Part shown: in pieces, positions 11,601 to 24,607 of the stretch
Numbering within the stretch: the stretch's first letter is position 1
Layout of the letters: each line of letters begins with the position of its first letter
Assembly (NCBI GenBank): GCA_030141605.1
Contig: JAQGDQ010000572.1
Span: 1 to 62,000, forward strand
DNA length: 62,000 bases
Direction: 5' to 3'
Origin: Tubiluchus corallicola
Taxonomy: Eukaryota; Priapulida; Priapulimorpha; Priapulimorphida; Tubiluchidae
Translations under genes and position numbers: made by a program
Notes under the pieces: model-generated
Seen by the model: the letters and a program-made list of their open reading frames with translations, nothing else
The model's database searches: none
Told to the model about the DNA's origin: nothing

Positions 11601-12230
11601 AAGAACGTCCGAATGAACTCTTCATGCAAATGCTATATAATTTAACATTTGAAAGAGAGGTGTAAGTGGAAATGAAAGTTCTTGACAATTTAAAATATTC
11701 GCGCTACCTGATGAAACGGCACTGCATCAGCATCCCAGGCTGCATCACTGATTCTCCAAAAACATAGAACATACAACATTTATTTTCTCCAATTAGTTTA
11801 ACATCAAAAGTTTTTTAAATATTAAGTAATTATAATCATGGAGCAGGGCAGGGAAGGACCATAGGGTCATCTAGTCTCCTGTTCTTTCTTATAAATAGAT
11901 TAGTATATTAAAAATTAATGGTGATGCTGCAGATAACAAAAACAAAAACAAATAAGAAAAATATACAAATAAAAACAGTATAAATGATACAATTCAGCAA
12001 AAAGAACTGAAAACAAAAAAATAATAAAGTTAGATACCTAAATCTAAACAAAACAATGCAATTATTCAGTAATTAGGATTATCATATGTAGTAGTTTCAA
12101 ATGGGGTCTTATTAACAGGGGAATTTGACCAAGGTTAGTGAGTAAAGTTAGAAAACTGAGAGAGTTAAAAAACACATTATAGATCTTATTTACAAATATA
12201 TATTGTAATTTATAGTTTTGCTTAGTTAAC
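11600..12230. other. Intronic sequence, no gene seen
   Basis: AT-rich, A-rich stretches around 11935-12030; no motif recognised. Confidence 0.45.
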
Positions 12231-12540
12231 GAAGCGTGCGCTAGGAATGCTGTAATCATTTTTTCAAACTTTACAGAAAGTTATCTAAACTTGTTACAAA
12301 GGGAAACGTCATACCGTCAAAATGGCTGCGCCTATCAGTCATCACGGAAGTTTAAATTTACGTGTCAAAATGGCTCCCTCAACGGTCATCACGGGAGTTT
12401 AAATTTACAGGTTTTATAAAGCGTTACTGTTAACACAAGTTCTATGTACAATAAGACAGAGCATGTAGGTGATGTAAGATTTCAAGACGAATTTTTTAAG
12501 TTGTATTTATGAAGTGTTTTCTTGTGCTTTAACAATGCAA
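12230..12540. repeat. Dispersed MITE-like repeat, partial third copy
   Basis: GTCAAAATGGCTGCGCCTA and ATCACGGGAGTTTAAATTTA match the elements at 39365-40190 and 42867-43545. The piece around the GTCAAAATGGCT motif is locally doubled here. Confidence 0.8.
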
Positions 12541-15480
12541 ATAATAACTGGGTTCATGTATAATCGTTTCCATTCCCTAAGGAATTTGAGAGAGTGATTT
12601 ATTTTACACGAAATACCATTTGACATTTCTTCTATTCTAAGAGTTTTTGACCCGGTCAGGTCTCAGCGGGGTTCCGTTATCTATGGCCCGCGGTTGTGCC
12701 ACTGTGGTCTGTGAACCGCGCGTGCGTGGAGCACGTGTTCAGATCCCCAGTGGACGTGAAACCGGGCCTTGTTGACAACCGAGTAGACAAAATAACAGAA
12801 TCTGATCTTCAAACATCAACACACCGGGGCAAGAATAGTTGTATACAGTGACACTACAGTGTGCCCAGGTCAAGCAACTATCAGTAAAGAGCGTAGGCGA
12901 TGTACTTGAAATTCCGCTCGGGGTGCTGGAACACAGAGACCCGAGTTCCATCCTCGCACTAACATTTGTTTTCTATTAATTTTTTTAGATCATGTAAATG
13001 CTTAAATTTCGAGGCTAGTTGACCTTATGTTTTCTACAAGTTTCTATTTTGACACTTTTTCTCGTTCTTTCTTTGTACTTATGACGTATCTCGTATGTCA
13101 AGACTGGCCATCTTACGTGTCTTGTACTTGAATGTATAGTAAAGCAAATTTACATCATGCCCCATTTTATAAAATTGATTTTTATATACTTTTTTGGTTT
13201 GCTAATTTATATCTTTATTTATTCATTTGGTTATTCTTTGATTCGGTCATTCGTTTGTTCGTCCTTTCGTTAGTTCGACCGTTCGGACGTTCGTTCATGC
13301 GACCATTCATTCATCAATTTATTCATTCGTTCATTCGTTTGACCATTCATTTATTCATTTGTAAAGAATTTCGCCAAGTATTTTTTTGGTCACGTGACCA
13401 CGGTCACTCACCTGTGCAGATCTGTTTCTACCTGGGCAAGCGAGTCAGTTGGTAGACGTTAACAGGCTTCTCTAAAAGTAGTTTTTCACAGTATGATAGT
13501 GGCATAATTTGTCAGATATATTGGTAAATACTAGATTTGCTTTATGGAGACATACGATGTAAGTAAATACATCATTTTGTATCATTTTGAATCATTATGA
13601 ACTGAACATTTTAGTTTAATGAATGACAATCTTATAAGTTTCATAGAACATCGTATGAGTAAATTACCAAATTAGGTTTATTTATCACGTGATTTTGTGT
13701 TTAGTAAAGTCTAGAAGTACAGAATTAGTTATGCAAAAATAGGCAAATCATTACAGATTATAAACAAGTTTATTGGGTTAACTGAGCGCAGTTAATTTGA
13801 TATTTTAGCTTAACATAACGTTGATTAATTTGACCATAGAACGTAACGATGCTTAACGCAGCCTTCAGTTAAATGCAAATTTGCAAAATAGCCTTTTTTA
13901 TACTTTAATAGAGATGACGTATAAAACACTACAATATTGAGTTGAAATATGACAGTCATTGATTGTAGTACATCGTTCGTTTGACCGTTCATTCATTCAT
14001 TTATTCGTTCGTTGGAACACTTGATTCTCGATAATTTGTACTTGCAACTTTGTTCGTACTGCTCATATTAAGTTCTATTATAAGACTAAAAAATGAAATT
14101 TTAACCCCTTCTACACACAGAGTACTTGTTGGGGGAGCAAGCTCACGATAGAAACCATACCTGAGTGATGCATTACGAGATTTTAAAGAATTTAGCATAT
14201 CTATGTGATATTCACTGCATTGCCTCAACAGTAGAATTCCATATTCTAGATATTCTAATCAGCACGCATTAAAGCAGTATATGTATTTCATATTATATAA
14301 TGCTATCGAATAGATACATGTACAATGAATTATAAAAGACAGTTTCTACAATGAAATATGTAGACACTAAAAATACACAGTACAAACTATATACTAACAG
14401 CATGCATAAGCATCAAATTCTCAAAGAAAGAAACGGTTCTATAATACAGGTATACTATAGTTGTATTAGTTATTTGTTACGGTATACTATGGTTAGTTGT
14501 TATTATATATATATATATATATATATATATCAAGAACGGGTGTGTGTAAATTTGCAGGCTGTGGAGGCCTTCATAACTTGAAACATGACCCAACGCTTGG
14601 CAAAGGTTAACACTAATTTTGTTAATTTGCCGCTCTACCGCGTGCCTGGACCGCTTTCGCCGCATATCCCTCTTGGTGGGCGGCCTTTGTTGTTTTGACT
14701 GCTCTGTTGTTTTTGCCCGACCTTGAATTAGCGCATGACGAATGACTTTAACTCGACCGACGTTACCGCCTCGCCGCGCGGGTTTACTACACGCCGCGGT
14801 GTAGACGAACTAGTAATTGCTACACATTCCTATAGCTAGTTATTGGCTTCGCAGATGTGTTCAATCAGGCGTATACTCTTCCCTGGATTCCGGGCTTGTT
14901 TATACAACATCATAAAGAGTTCCGAGACAAGGCTGCGAAAAATGTTTACTATGTATAAAGCTTTTTGCATAGAGAAATGCCGTGTAAGGTTTAATGAATA
15001 TATTACAAGCCATAAATTTTACCTTGAATAGTAGTTGTTCTCTGATTTGCACAGACATCAAAAGCTGTTTGCGTCTATTCTCCCAGACAGTGGGTAGACT
15101 TTTGCTGAAAAAATTAAATGTTTAAAGGAAAGGTCAAGCCTTCTAGGAGGTTAGGCTTATTTCAATATTCGCGAAAAATGTTATAATGATTTAGCAACAA
15201 AACTGCAATAAGCGCCTCCTGTGACTAGTAAAATCTCTTTAAAGTCTCGATCGCTTCATGCTTGGACGCTCCCGTTTTCAATGCTCATTCTTCTTCCAAT
15301 GACGTCATTCGTCTTGAAGAAGAGTAGCAGCACTGTCAGTCTTCTTCGGTTTTTGCGTGAATATCAATTAAGCTACAGATGTCTGAATTAGTTTATGTAG
15401 CGGGCTTGCGGCAAGCCACGACGCGCTTACGAAAAGTCACGAAGTCTCCCAGTTACGTCATGATTTTTAACTGAATGGCG
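12541..15480. other. Intronic sequence, no gene called
   Basis: Contains a TTCATTCGTT-type low-complexity stretch (13230-13360) and an (AT)n run (14507-14531). No MNNL exon or other Jagged coding could be found. The frames at 13132-13455, 14001-14228 and 14843-15031 show no domain. Confidence 0.4.
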
Positions 15481-15499
15481 GCAACCGCCACGCCTGAAA

Positions 15500-15665
15500 A
15501 TTGCACGCACGCAGACGCGTACGTTTTGCTCACATGCGCGCACGCAGACGCGTACGTTTTGCTCACATGCACGCATGAAGACGCGTACGTTTTGTCCGCA
15601 ATGTGAAGCATTGGATTACTCGCCCACATGCACGCACGCAGACGCGTACGTTTTGCTCACATGCA
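15500..15665. repeat. 33-35-bp tandem repeat containing CGTACG
   Basis: Four degenerate units of GCACGCAGACGCGTACGTTT TGCTCACAT between about 15500 and 15665. Confidence 0.85.
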
Positions 15666-15867
15666 AACAAAACGTACATTTGCAAGCGTGAACACGTAGC
15701 TCGCATGCGATGTTTTGCATGATATGCTTTCGTTGGTCCTTCTACTCTTTTAATTAGAACACCATTTGCCATTGCCATGATCCGTTTTTTCATAAAAGTT
15801 TCGTAAAAAAATTAGTATAGGAAGTAACTCTATTGTGACGTCACAATATAAAAACTGGCGAAAACTT

Positions 15868-16203
15868 ATTACATTCTTGCATTCACGAGACGGGCATCAT
15901 AGCGAAATAGACCACTTTATAGTGTTACTTATTACATGAACGAGACAGGCATCACAGCGAAATAGACCACTTTATAGTGTGGCTTATTACATTCACGGGA
16001 CTGTGATCATAGCGAAATAGACCACTTTATAGTGTTACTTATTACATGAACAAGACCGGCATCACAGCGAAATAGACCACTTTATGGTGTTACTTATTAC
16101 GTGAACGAGACCGGCATCATAGCGAAATAGACCACTTTATAGTGTTGCTTATTACATGAACGAGACCGGCATCACAGCGAAAGAGACCACCTTATAGTGT
16201 TAC
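15868..16203. repeat. ~61-bp tandem array, about 5.5 units
   Basis: Units of ACTTATTACATGAACGAGAC followed by GGCATCACAGCGAAATAGAC and CACTTTATAGTGTT, with scattered substitutions. Confidence 0.92.
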
Positions 16204-16775
16204 TACGCAAACAAGTAACGCAAAACTCACGTCTGGCGTGCTTGTCCTATAATTACTCAGTATAAAAGACGTTAAACTCTATTTTCTGAGTCTATAATAG
16301 AATTCGGTTTGTTTACAATGTGTTTGCTAGACAGGCCCGTCAAAACCTTATACTGATTTGTCTGTCTACCTGTCTGTCCGCTGAAAGACTTCTGCCAAAT
16401 AACCACAGCGAAGACCTAATAGCTGATGATAGCTGTCTGTCAAGTGACTTGTCATCTGTCATATCGTGATAATAGCAAGAATGAGTTTACCTGTCTGGCC
16501 CTCAGGTTGGAAAGGGTTACGCTGGCAATTGTCTTGATTAACCCTTTGTTCTTGGCCGCCGTGCCCAGCTGCAGAATTTAATATTCCCCTAAAGGGCTTT
16601 GAATACACCGTGGGATATGTTTTATTCATTGCTTTAATTTGCAATCTACCGCCAGTCAAAGCGATTACATTAGGCAGGTATCATTTATACAGGTGTGCAT
16701 TTGCTTAGTTATTATAGCCTGAGCATTGTTATTAGGGTTGTCATTATTTTAACCGTTTCCGTTTTTCTTTTGCAG
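16204..16775. other. Intron before the 49-bp jag exon
   Basis: No repeat or gene seen; ends in a good pyrimidine tract TTTCCGTTTTTCTTTTGCAG. Confidence 0.5.
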
Positions 16776-16824
16776 CAAGGTTATTCAATGATTCTGGATG
16801 TGCTGCACCGGAATCGTCGGACAG
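16776..16824 (+). CDS. jag: jag exon: end of MNNL domain (49 bp)
   Basis: Flanked by a pyrimidine-rich TTTTGCAG acceptor and a CAG|GTAAGT donor. Reads [16 protein letters not shown], then one base carried over (phase 0 in, phase 1 out). It aligns with the JAG1 stretch SYTLLVEAWDSSNDT, which in vertebrates also sits on a tiny exon (52 bp as I recall). The carried G plus GT of the next exon makes a glycine and continues into SSELIERI. Recognised by position, phase and homology, because it is too short to stand out alone. Confidence 0.8.
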
Positions 16825-19800
16825 GTAAGTGCACCTTTTTCAAGTTAAGTTCCGTTCACATTTTCAAACGCTATGACCGGCAGCGGCAATTTGATGAAAG
16901 TGCGTCCTTCACTAACTGAGTCATTTTCCATTTCCCGAACATGTGAATGCGGCTTTATTATAAAAACGGTTATCTGTCGTGGCCGTTTGCCTGGTAATGT
17001 GAATATAGCTTTATTCTCTTCAATATGCTCTAAGTTAAGTTGCTTTCACACTTTTGTTGCTGTTGCCGTTGCCTGAATAATTATATGCACATAGTTTTAT
17101 CTTTGCACTGTGTAATTTTTGTGCTGATATGCATATATCGTTTTTTCACTGTATACATTGTGCTGGAAAAAAATTGGGGTAAAAATGAATTACTGTCACA
17201 AAGCGACAGCCATCCTATTTCAGCATCTCTTCCCTGAAGCCAGTGAGCCTGATTGACAGCTATGCAAGCCTTCTCTTTATTTACGCGTCATGCTGGCCAT
17301 CCATCCATTCCAGGAATTCCTGGTTTTTTTCCTACCCTGGATGAACGCAGTTTGCTAGTGCGCCGTTTAAAACTGACATTACGTCTCGTAGTCACGCTCA
17401 ATTTACGCCAACAGTTTTTGACGCGTTAAATTACAAGCCGATCCATAAACAAGTAATTATCATACCTGACAAATCCATATATGGTATAAACAAATAATTA
17501 CCTGTGCCTAACAAATCTATATAGTTGTTAGTCTGTTGCACGACCTGTTCAACTTCCGGCTGCATTGATCTTTCATAAATGAACTTGAGGCTCTCATTGC
17601 AAAGCTTTACGTTACGTCTACTGAAAACTGTCAATATTGTTCAACTTCAAATAGTTGGCGAGAATTAATCAAAAACTGTTTTGGGTATACGTGTATCTAA
17701 CGTGGCAATAACCAAAGCGCATATGTGCCAGGGCAAACATCTCTACTAGAACCTATCCATACATATAATCACACACTGCAATGAAAAAGTGACAGGGTAT
17801 CTAAAAATCAACGTTTTATCAATTTTTGCGTAGATATTTTTCAAGAATCCAACTTTGTCGAGTGACACTTTTCCTATTATATTCACCCGTTAATTTAGCA
17901 ACTATAGACTTCTTGTAAAAAAAATTCCTCGCTATTATAGCGAATGGTTTCGCGATTTTTTGAAAGCTAATTACAAAGCTGTAACAGTTTAGTAACACAC
18001 CTAAACTAAATTGCGTATACCGTTAGATACTATAGATTAAAGCGTGTTTGCTTTGGTTTGGTGTGAGAAGCAACGGTTTAGCTATTGGCAAATCGATTAC
18101 GTCCGTAGTACGCGCATCGTAGTACGTTTCACGTGTGATTGATCGCAACTTATCGTGCGCTTAGCTTCCTCATTCATCCCCTACACCGGAAATCAAAATC
18201 TGGATAATTGTAATTGAAACGTCTCCTGTTGGAATTATCAATGGTATAATCCATTAAAGTCATTAAAATTCTTCTGATGGCCAGTTCACGCTAGAAAACT
18301 GGATGTTAGTTCACACTAGTGTCTCTACTGAGCAGGCTGCAAATTCTTCTAATGGCCAATTCACACTAGAAAAAACCTAGGTGTTAGTTCACACTACTGT
18401 CTCTACTGAGCAGGCTGCAAATTCTTCTAATGGCCAATTCACACTGGAAAAAACCTAGGTGTTAGTTCACACTACTGTCTCTCCTGAGCAGGCTGCAAAT
18501 TCTTCTAATGGCCAATTCACACTGGAAAAAACCTAGATGTTAGTTCACACTATTGTCTCTCCTGAGCAGACTGCAAATTTCTTTTAATGACAGTTCACAC
18601 TAGAAAACTAGATGTTAGTTCACATTAGTGTCTACTGAGCAGGCTGCAAATTCTTCTAATGACCAGTTCACACTAGAAAAAACCTAGGTGTTAGTTCACA
18701 TTAGTGTCTACTGAGCAGGCTGCAAATTCTTCTAATGACCAGTTCACACTAGAAAAAACCTAGGCGTTAGTTCACACTACTGTCTCTCCTGAGCAGGCTG
18801 CAAATTCTTCTAATGGCCAATTCACACTGGAAAAAACCTAGGTGTTAGTTCACACTACTGTCTCTCCTGAGCAGGCTGCAAATTCTTCTAATGGCCAATT
18901 CACACTGGAAAAAACCTAGATGTTAGTTCACACTATTGTCTCTCCTGAGCAGACTGCAAATTTCTTTTAATGACAGTTCACACTAGAAAACTAGATGTTA
19001 GTTCACATTAGTGTCTACTGAGCAGGCTGCAAATTCTTCTAATGACCAGTTCACACTAGAGCAATACGTAACTGAACGAAGTACATTGATAGTTACGTAT
19101 TGCTCTAGAAAAAACCTAGGTGTTAGTTCACATTAGTCTCTACTGAGCAGGCTGCAAATTCTTCTAATGACCAGTTCACACTAGAAAAAACCTAGGTGTT
19201 AGTTCACACTACTGTCTCTCCTGAGCAGGCTGCAAATTCTTCTAATGAGCAGTTCACACTAGAAAAAACCTAGGTGTTAGTTCACACTACTGTCTCTCCT
19301 GAGCAGGCTGCAAATTCTTCTAATGGCCAATTCACACTGGAAAAAACCTAGGTGTTAGTTCACATTAGTGTCTACTGAGCAGGCTGCAAATTCTTCTAAT
19401 GACCAGTTCACACTAGAAAAAACCTAGGTGTTAGTTCACATTAGTGTCTACTGAGCAGGCTGCAAATTCTTCTAATGACCAGTTCACACTAGAAAAAACC
19501 TAGGTGTTAGTTCACACTACTGTCTCTCCTGAGCAGGCTGCAAATTCTTCTAATGGCCAATTCACACTGGAAAAAACCTAGATGTTAGTTCACACTACTG
19601 TCTCTCCTGAGCAGGCTGCAAATTCTTCTAATGGCCAATTCACACTGGAAAAAACCTAGATGTTAGTTCACATTAGTGTCTCTACTGAGCAGACTGCAAA
19701 TTCTTCTAATGACCAGTTCACACTGGAAAAAACCTAGATGTTAGTTCACATTAGTGCCTCTACTGAGCAGGCTACAGGGACGTGCTCCATCTCTATATAT

Positions 19801-22800
19801 TTCTGCTGTACAAAAAGCCTAACAAAGTCAAAAAAGCAAAGTTGGTTAGGCATTGACTGAAATATATTATTGGTCTAAATTTGCCTCTTAAGTGTGATCT
19901 GTCGACTTTGTGCAGTTTTTTGGAAATTTCCAGCATGCAAGATGAATATTGTTTTCCAAAATTCGAAAAATTGCTTAAAAAGTCTGTTTTTGAAACTAAT
20001 GTACAAATATAACTCGTGTAACTTGAAAGCACAATTTTGTGAAACGTTCTTACGTTCTGCGTTCATTAATAATATTTTCAATAATCGTGACGTCACTGTG
20101 GGGTAACAGTTGGCTAATGGCTTTTGGGATATGCATAAATTGCCCATTAAGCAACTAGCTGTATCCACTGTAAACATTATCTAGACACAATCTAATGATG
20201 TATGGTTGCCTCGGTAGAGGCTTTCTTGAGATTAAAGTATATCGTCTTAACTTTGAGCTTGTAATCGTCTCTTTCTTTGCAGTTTTTTGTCTTTCTTTTG
20301 TCATTTAGATTACTGTGACGGGTTTAACTTGATAATGTTAATTTTAATTGCTATTTTCTGCGCGCAGGTTCAAGCGAACTGATAGAGCGGATACGTCGAA
20401 CAGACTACATTCAACCCCCGTCCAACTGGAAAACCATGACAGATGATGGCGCCACTGGCGTTGCCAGCATTGATTACAGGTAAGCCTGCAGCGTTCGGTA
20501 TCGCATTGTTTAGAACAATGACATTGAAAAGTCGTGCATTTGTAGGAGTTAAACAATCACGTTATTCAGAACAATGAAATCGAAAAGTAATGGGTAGGAA
20601 ATGTAATTACAGTTTAGAAAAGTGAGACATTGATGATATGCCAACGATACTAATACTAATGCTACTGTACTAAGAATATTTTGAATTCTGTAAGTTTGTC
20701 TGTTCGTACAAAATTAAAAACCAAGCCAAATTGTACATTGTTTGTTAGGGTTCGAGTTATCTGTGACGAGCATTATTACAACTTCACCTGCACCAAACTC
20801 TGTCGGCCACGCGATGACCAGTTTGGACATTACGACTGCGACCAGAATGGGGCGAAGGTGTGTAAGGAGGGCTGGAAAGGCGCCGACTGCAACGCAGGTA
20901 TGTTCTGCCTCTGAATCGTTAAGTTAGAACAGAATGAGTATAATCGAGTTCATTTGCTCAGAGCATGTGAACGCTATAATTAAAAAAACTTTTTCGATGC
21001 CTTACTTAGGTTGCTTTTCATCAAATCTTTGATCTGTGTCTTACTTAGGTTGCTTTTCATCAAATCTTTGATCTGTGTCTTGTGCGCAAAATGTGCGAAA
21101 AATGTCGCACAAAAAGTGCCCCCTCACAATTTGTAATTAAACCTTGTACTTAATTATTAAGTGCCGTTTGTTGCGCAGTTTGCATTGGTACTTTTTTATA
21201 TCACAAGTTAAATTATTAAGCTCGTTTTTTGTTTTTTAGCCATCTGCCGAGCCGGATGTACGAACGGAAAGTGTGACCGACCCAGAGAGTGCAAGTAAGT
21301 CCACAGATATTTACTCTTTTTTCTTTGCATTAGCCATCTTAATGGAACTACTAGACTAACAAAAGCATTGTGTGGGGGTGAGCATTTGATTTCATTGTGA
21401 AATCGCCCTCGTTAGCCTGCTAACATCAAAGTTGAGTTCCACTTTGGAATACCCTGCCATCAAATTTAAAACAAATCAAGTCTTTTGACGAATTCAAATC
21501 AAAATTAAAAATACATACATTAAATCGTTTTCATAACCCAACATACGTAAACGATAATATATATATATTCATCCACAAATTTTATTTACCCACGTCCATT
21601 TTAAATTATACGTATATATTGTATATAGTCTATTATAATTTGCGTGTAACATTATAATGTATATTTTGTTTTAAATTTTTGGCACAGTAGTTTTTAGTTT
21701 GCACTGGACGCATTTGCCTTTAACAGTTGTGTGAATTTTATTCTCATGCTGCGATGTTCTTTTATGCTTTTATAGTTGTGAATATCGATTTTTATGGCAA
21801 ATAAAGATCATTATATATATATATATATATATATATATCTGTATTTACAAAAACTAATGCAGAGAAAATTATATGTGAATTATAACTTAGGTGTTATTTC
21901 GACAATCGGTACCTCCCATAAAAGAGGTGTTTCCTTTCTAAGACGGTTCTTGGTATTGACTTCTTGTTTCCTGTCATCTGTAATACCTGCAAGAGGCTTA
22001 TGATTCTATTCCATTCTCACGTATTTTATTGCGTTTAAATGATATTTTAGATGAATCCATTTGTCTTCATTTGAGACAGACAACACGTTTGGTCGTGTTG
22101 TGTACACAGGTAGTGCAAGCTAGGCATGTGCAATCTTGACATTGCAAATGTAAATTCAAACTGACAAAAACAGGAATGGCTATTAAAGTTGATATATTGC
22201 TGAAAAAGTCCTCCGGCACATTCAAATTTACATACGTGTGTACCAGTTTTGATATTACCTTGATTCCTGGCACTTTGCTGATTGGAATGATATGTTTGCT
22301 TTATGAATCATACAGATATGCCAAGGAATCTACTTGTTTTGCAAATTTCGTGGCGCTCTTCATCAATGTTATAAAACTTTTAGGACAGATGAAACATGAA
22401 TTCGTGCTTGTGTGTGTAATCAGTTTGTCCGTTATTCAGTAATACCTTTCGAAGTCCCACAAGGTGTCGTTTTTGTGCCTCTCTTATTCACAGTAGATCA
22501 TATCGCAGTTAAATGTGAGAACAGTGGTACTGGCTGAAACACAACTAGCAACAAAATTAACTGTCTGTATTAAAACTAAGCGAATGTTTCTAGAGAATGT
22601 GACTGAAACAACTAGCAACAAAATTAACTGTCTGTATTAAAATTAAGCGAATGTTTCTAGAGAATGTGACTGAAACAAATCAGCAACAAAATTAACTGTC
22701 TGTATTAAAACTAAGCGAATGTTTCTAGAGAATCTCGCTGAAACAACTAGCAACAAAATTAACTGTCTGTATTAAAACTAAGCGAATGTTTCTAGAGAAT

Positions 22801-24566
22801 GTGGCTGAAACAACTAGCAACAAAATTAACTGTCTGTATTAAAACTAAGCGAATGTTTCTAGAGAATGTGACTGAAACAACCAGCAACAAAATTAATTGT
22901 CTGTATTAAAACTAAGCGAATGTTTCTAGAGAATGTCGCTGAAACAACTAGCAACAAAATTAACTGTCTGTATTAAAACTAAGCAAATGTTTCTAGCGAA
23001 TGTGACTGAAACAAATCAGCAACAAAATTAACTGTCTGTATTAAAACTAAGCGAATGTTTCTAGAGAATGTGACTGAAACAACCAGCAACAAAATTAACT
23101 GTCTGTAGTAAAACTAAGCGAATGTTTCTAGAGAATGTGACTGAAACAACTAGCAACAAAATTAACTGTCTGTATTAAAACTAAGCGAATGTTTCTATAG
23201 AATGTGGCTGAAACAACTAGCAACTAAATTAACTGTCTGTATTAAAACTAAGCGAATGTTTCTAGAGAATGTCGCTGAAACAACTAGCAACAAAATTAAC
23301 TGTCTGTATTAAAACTAAGCGAATGTTTCTAGTGAATGTTTCTTGCGAATATGTATAAAAAGTAAGACACAAAGTTGAACCCTGGGGAACACCCGACTGA
23401 TGGTTTTTACTGCGCAGATTGGCAATCATGGTGTTGAAAGATGCGCATTTTTTCGCTGCATATGTTTATCTCTTCGTGTTTACGCTACGAGTTGGCTTTA
23501 GTACGTAATTTGTGCTGTCAAAACGGCCCGGGGAAAGTCTGTCAAAATTCCTGCAAATGGCCCACGAGTTTAGCGTTACGCAAATAGGGTTAACAGTCTA
23601 ATGCACCTATCTATGCGTTTACTGTGTGATCATATTGCATGAAAATGAGTATTCGTGGATATGCAGGCTCCTATGCAAGCTTCTATGCAGGCTCCTATGC
23701 AAGGTCCTATGCAGGCTCCTATGCAAGCTCCTATGCAGGCTCCTATGCAAGCTCCTATGCAGCCATTGGTCTTGGAGAGCATTAAGGCTGGTGCAAATTT
23801 CAGCCTATAGTCTAGAAGTACTTTTCTCGTGCACATAGAGAAAGACTCTTTGTGAATTTGAATTTTTTTCCTTGTTCTTCAGTGATTTTTCTTGGAGGGA
23901 GGGGGGCTAAAACGGCTGTCGGAAGAAGAATTATAATTTAGCATAATGATATTCATTACCTGCTGCATAATCGTGAATTATGAGCGAGCTTGTGGATTTA
24001 TTATTATTGATGATCTGCATTTGGGAATTTCGTGTCAACAGAACTCGAATTACGGGATTTGCTTAATCATAATTTATTTGCTGTTTCACTTTTTAAGCGC
24101 TCCTAATGAGAATGTAATGGTACAATTTCGCCGTGTCACGTTTGCAAAACGCATGACTGTCGCGGAGTAACTAACAATGGTTCAGTGTTGATAAACTCAT
24201 CCGAGGTGTGTCCTCGAAAATTTACATAATGCAAGTGTAATGTGTTTACTGGCGAACGATGATTGTAATAATTCATCAGTGACCTCTTTTTAAAATTAGT
24301 TGAAAAGAGAGAGTAGGGTAGGAGAGATCATCGTATTTGTGGTTACCGTGAGAAAACAGAGAGAGAGTGTGTGAGAGAGAGGAAGGGAGGGAGGGAGAGG
24401 GAGGGGGAGAGAGAGGGAGACAGAGAGGGAGGGATGGAGAGAGGGGGAGACAGAGAGAGGGAGAGAGAGAGAGAGACAGAGAGAGAGGGAGGGAGGAGAG
24501 GGAGGGGGAGAGAGAGGGAGACAGAGGGAGGGATGGAGAGAGGGGGAGACAGAGAGGGGACAGAGA

Positions 24567-24607
<41 letters not shown>

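Larger units (their letters stand above)
19774..20919. repeat. Duplicated segment, copy 2 (intron plus exons A and B)
   Basis: Counterpart of 457-1740. Similarity ends at CTGAATCG; copy 2 then has about 76 bp (20920-20995) missing from copy 1 before the shared 39-bp motif begins. Confidence 0.95.
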
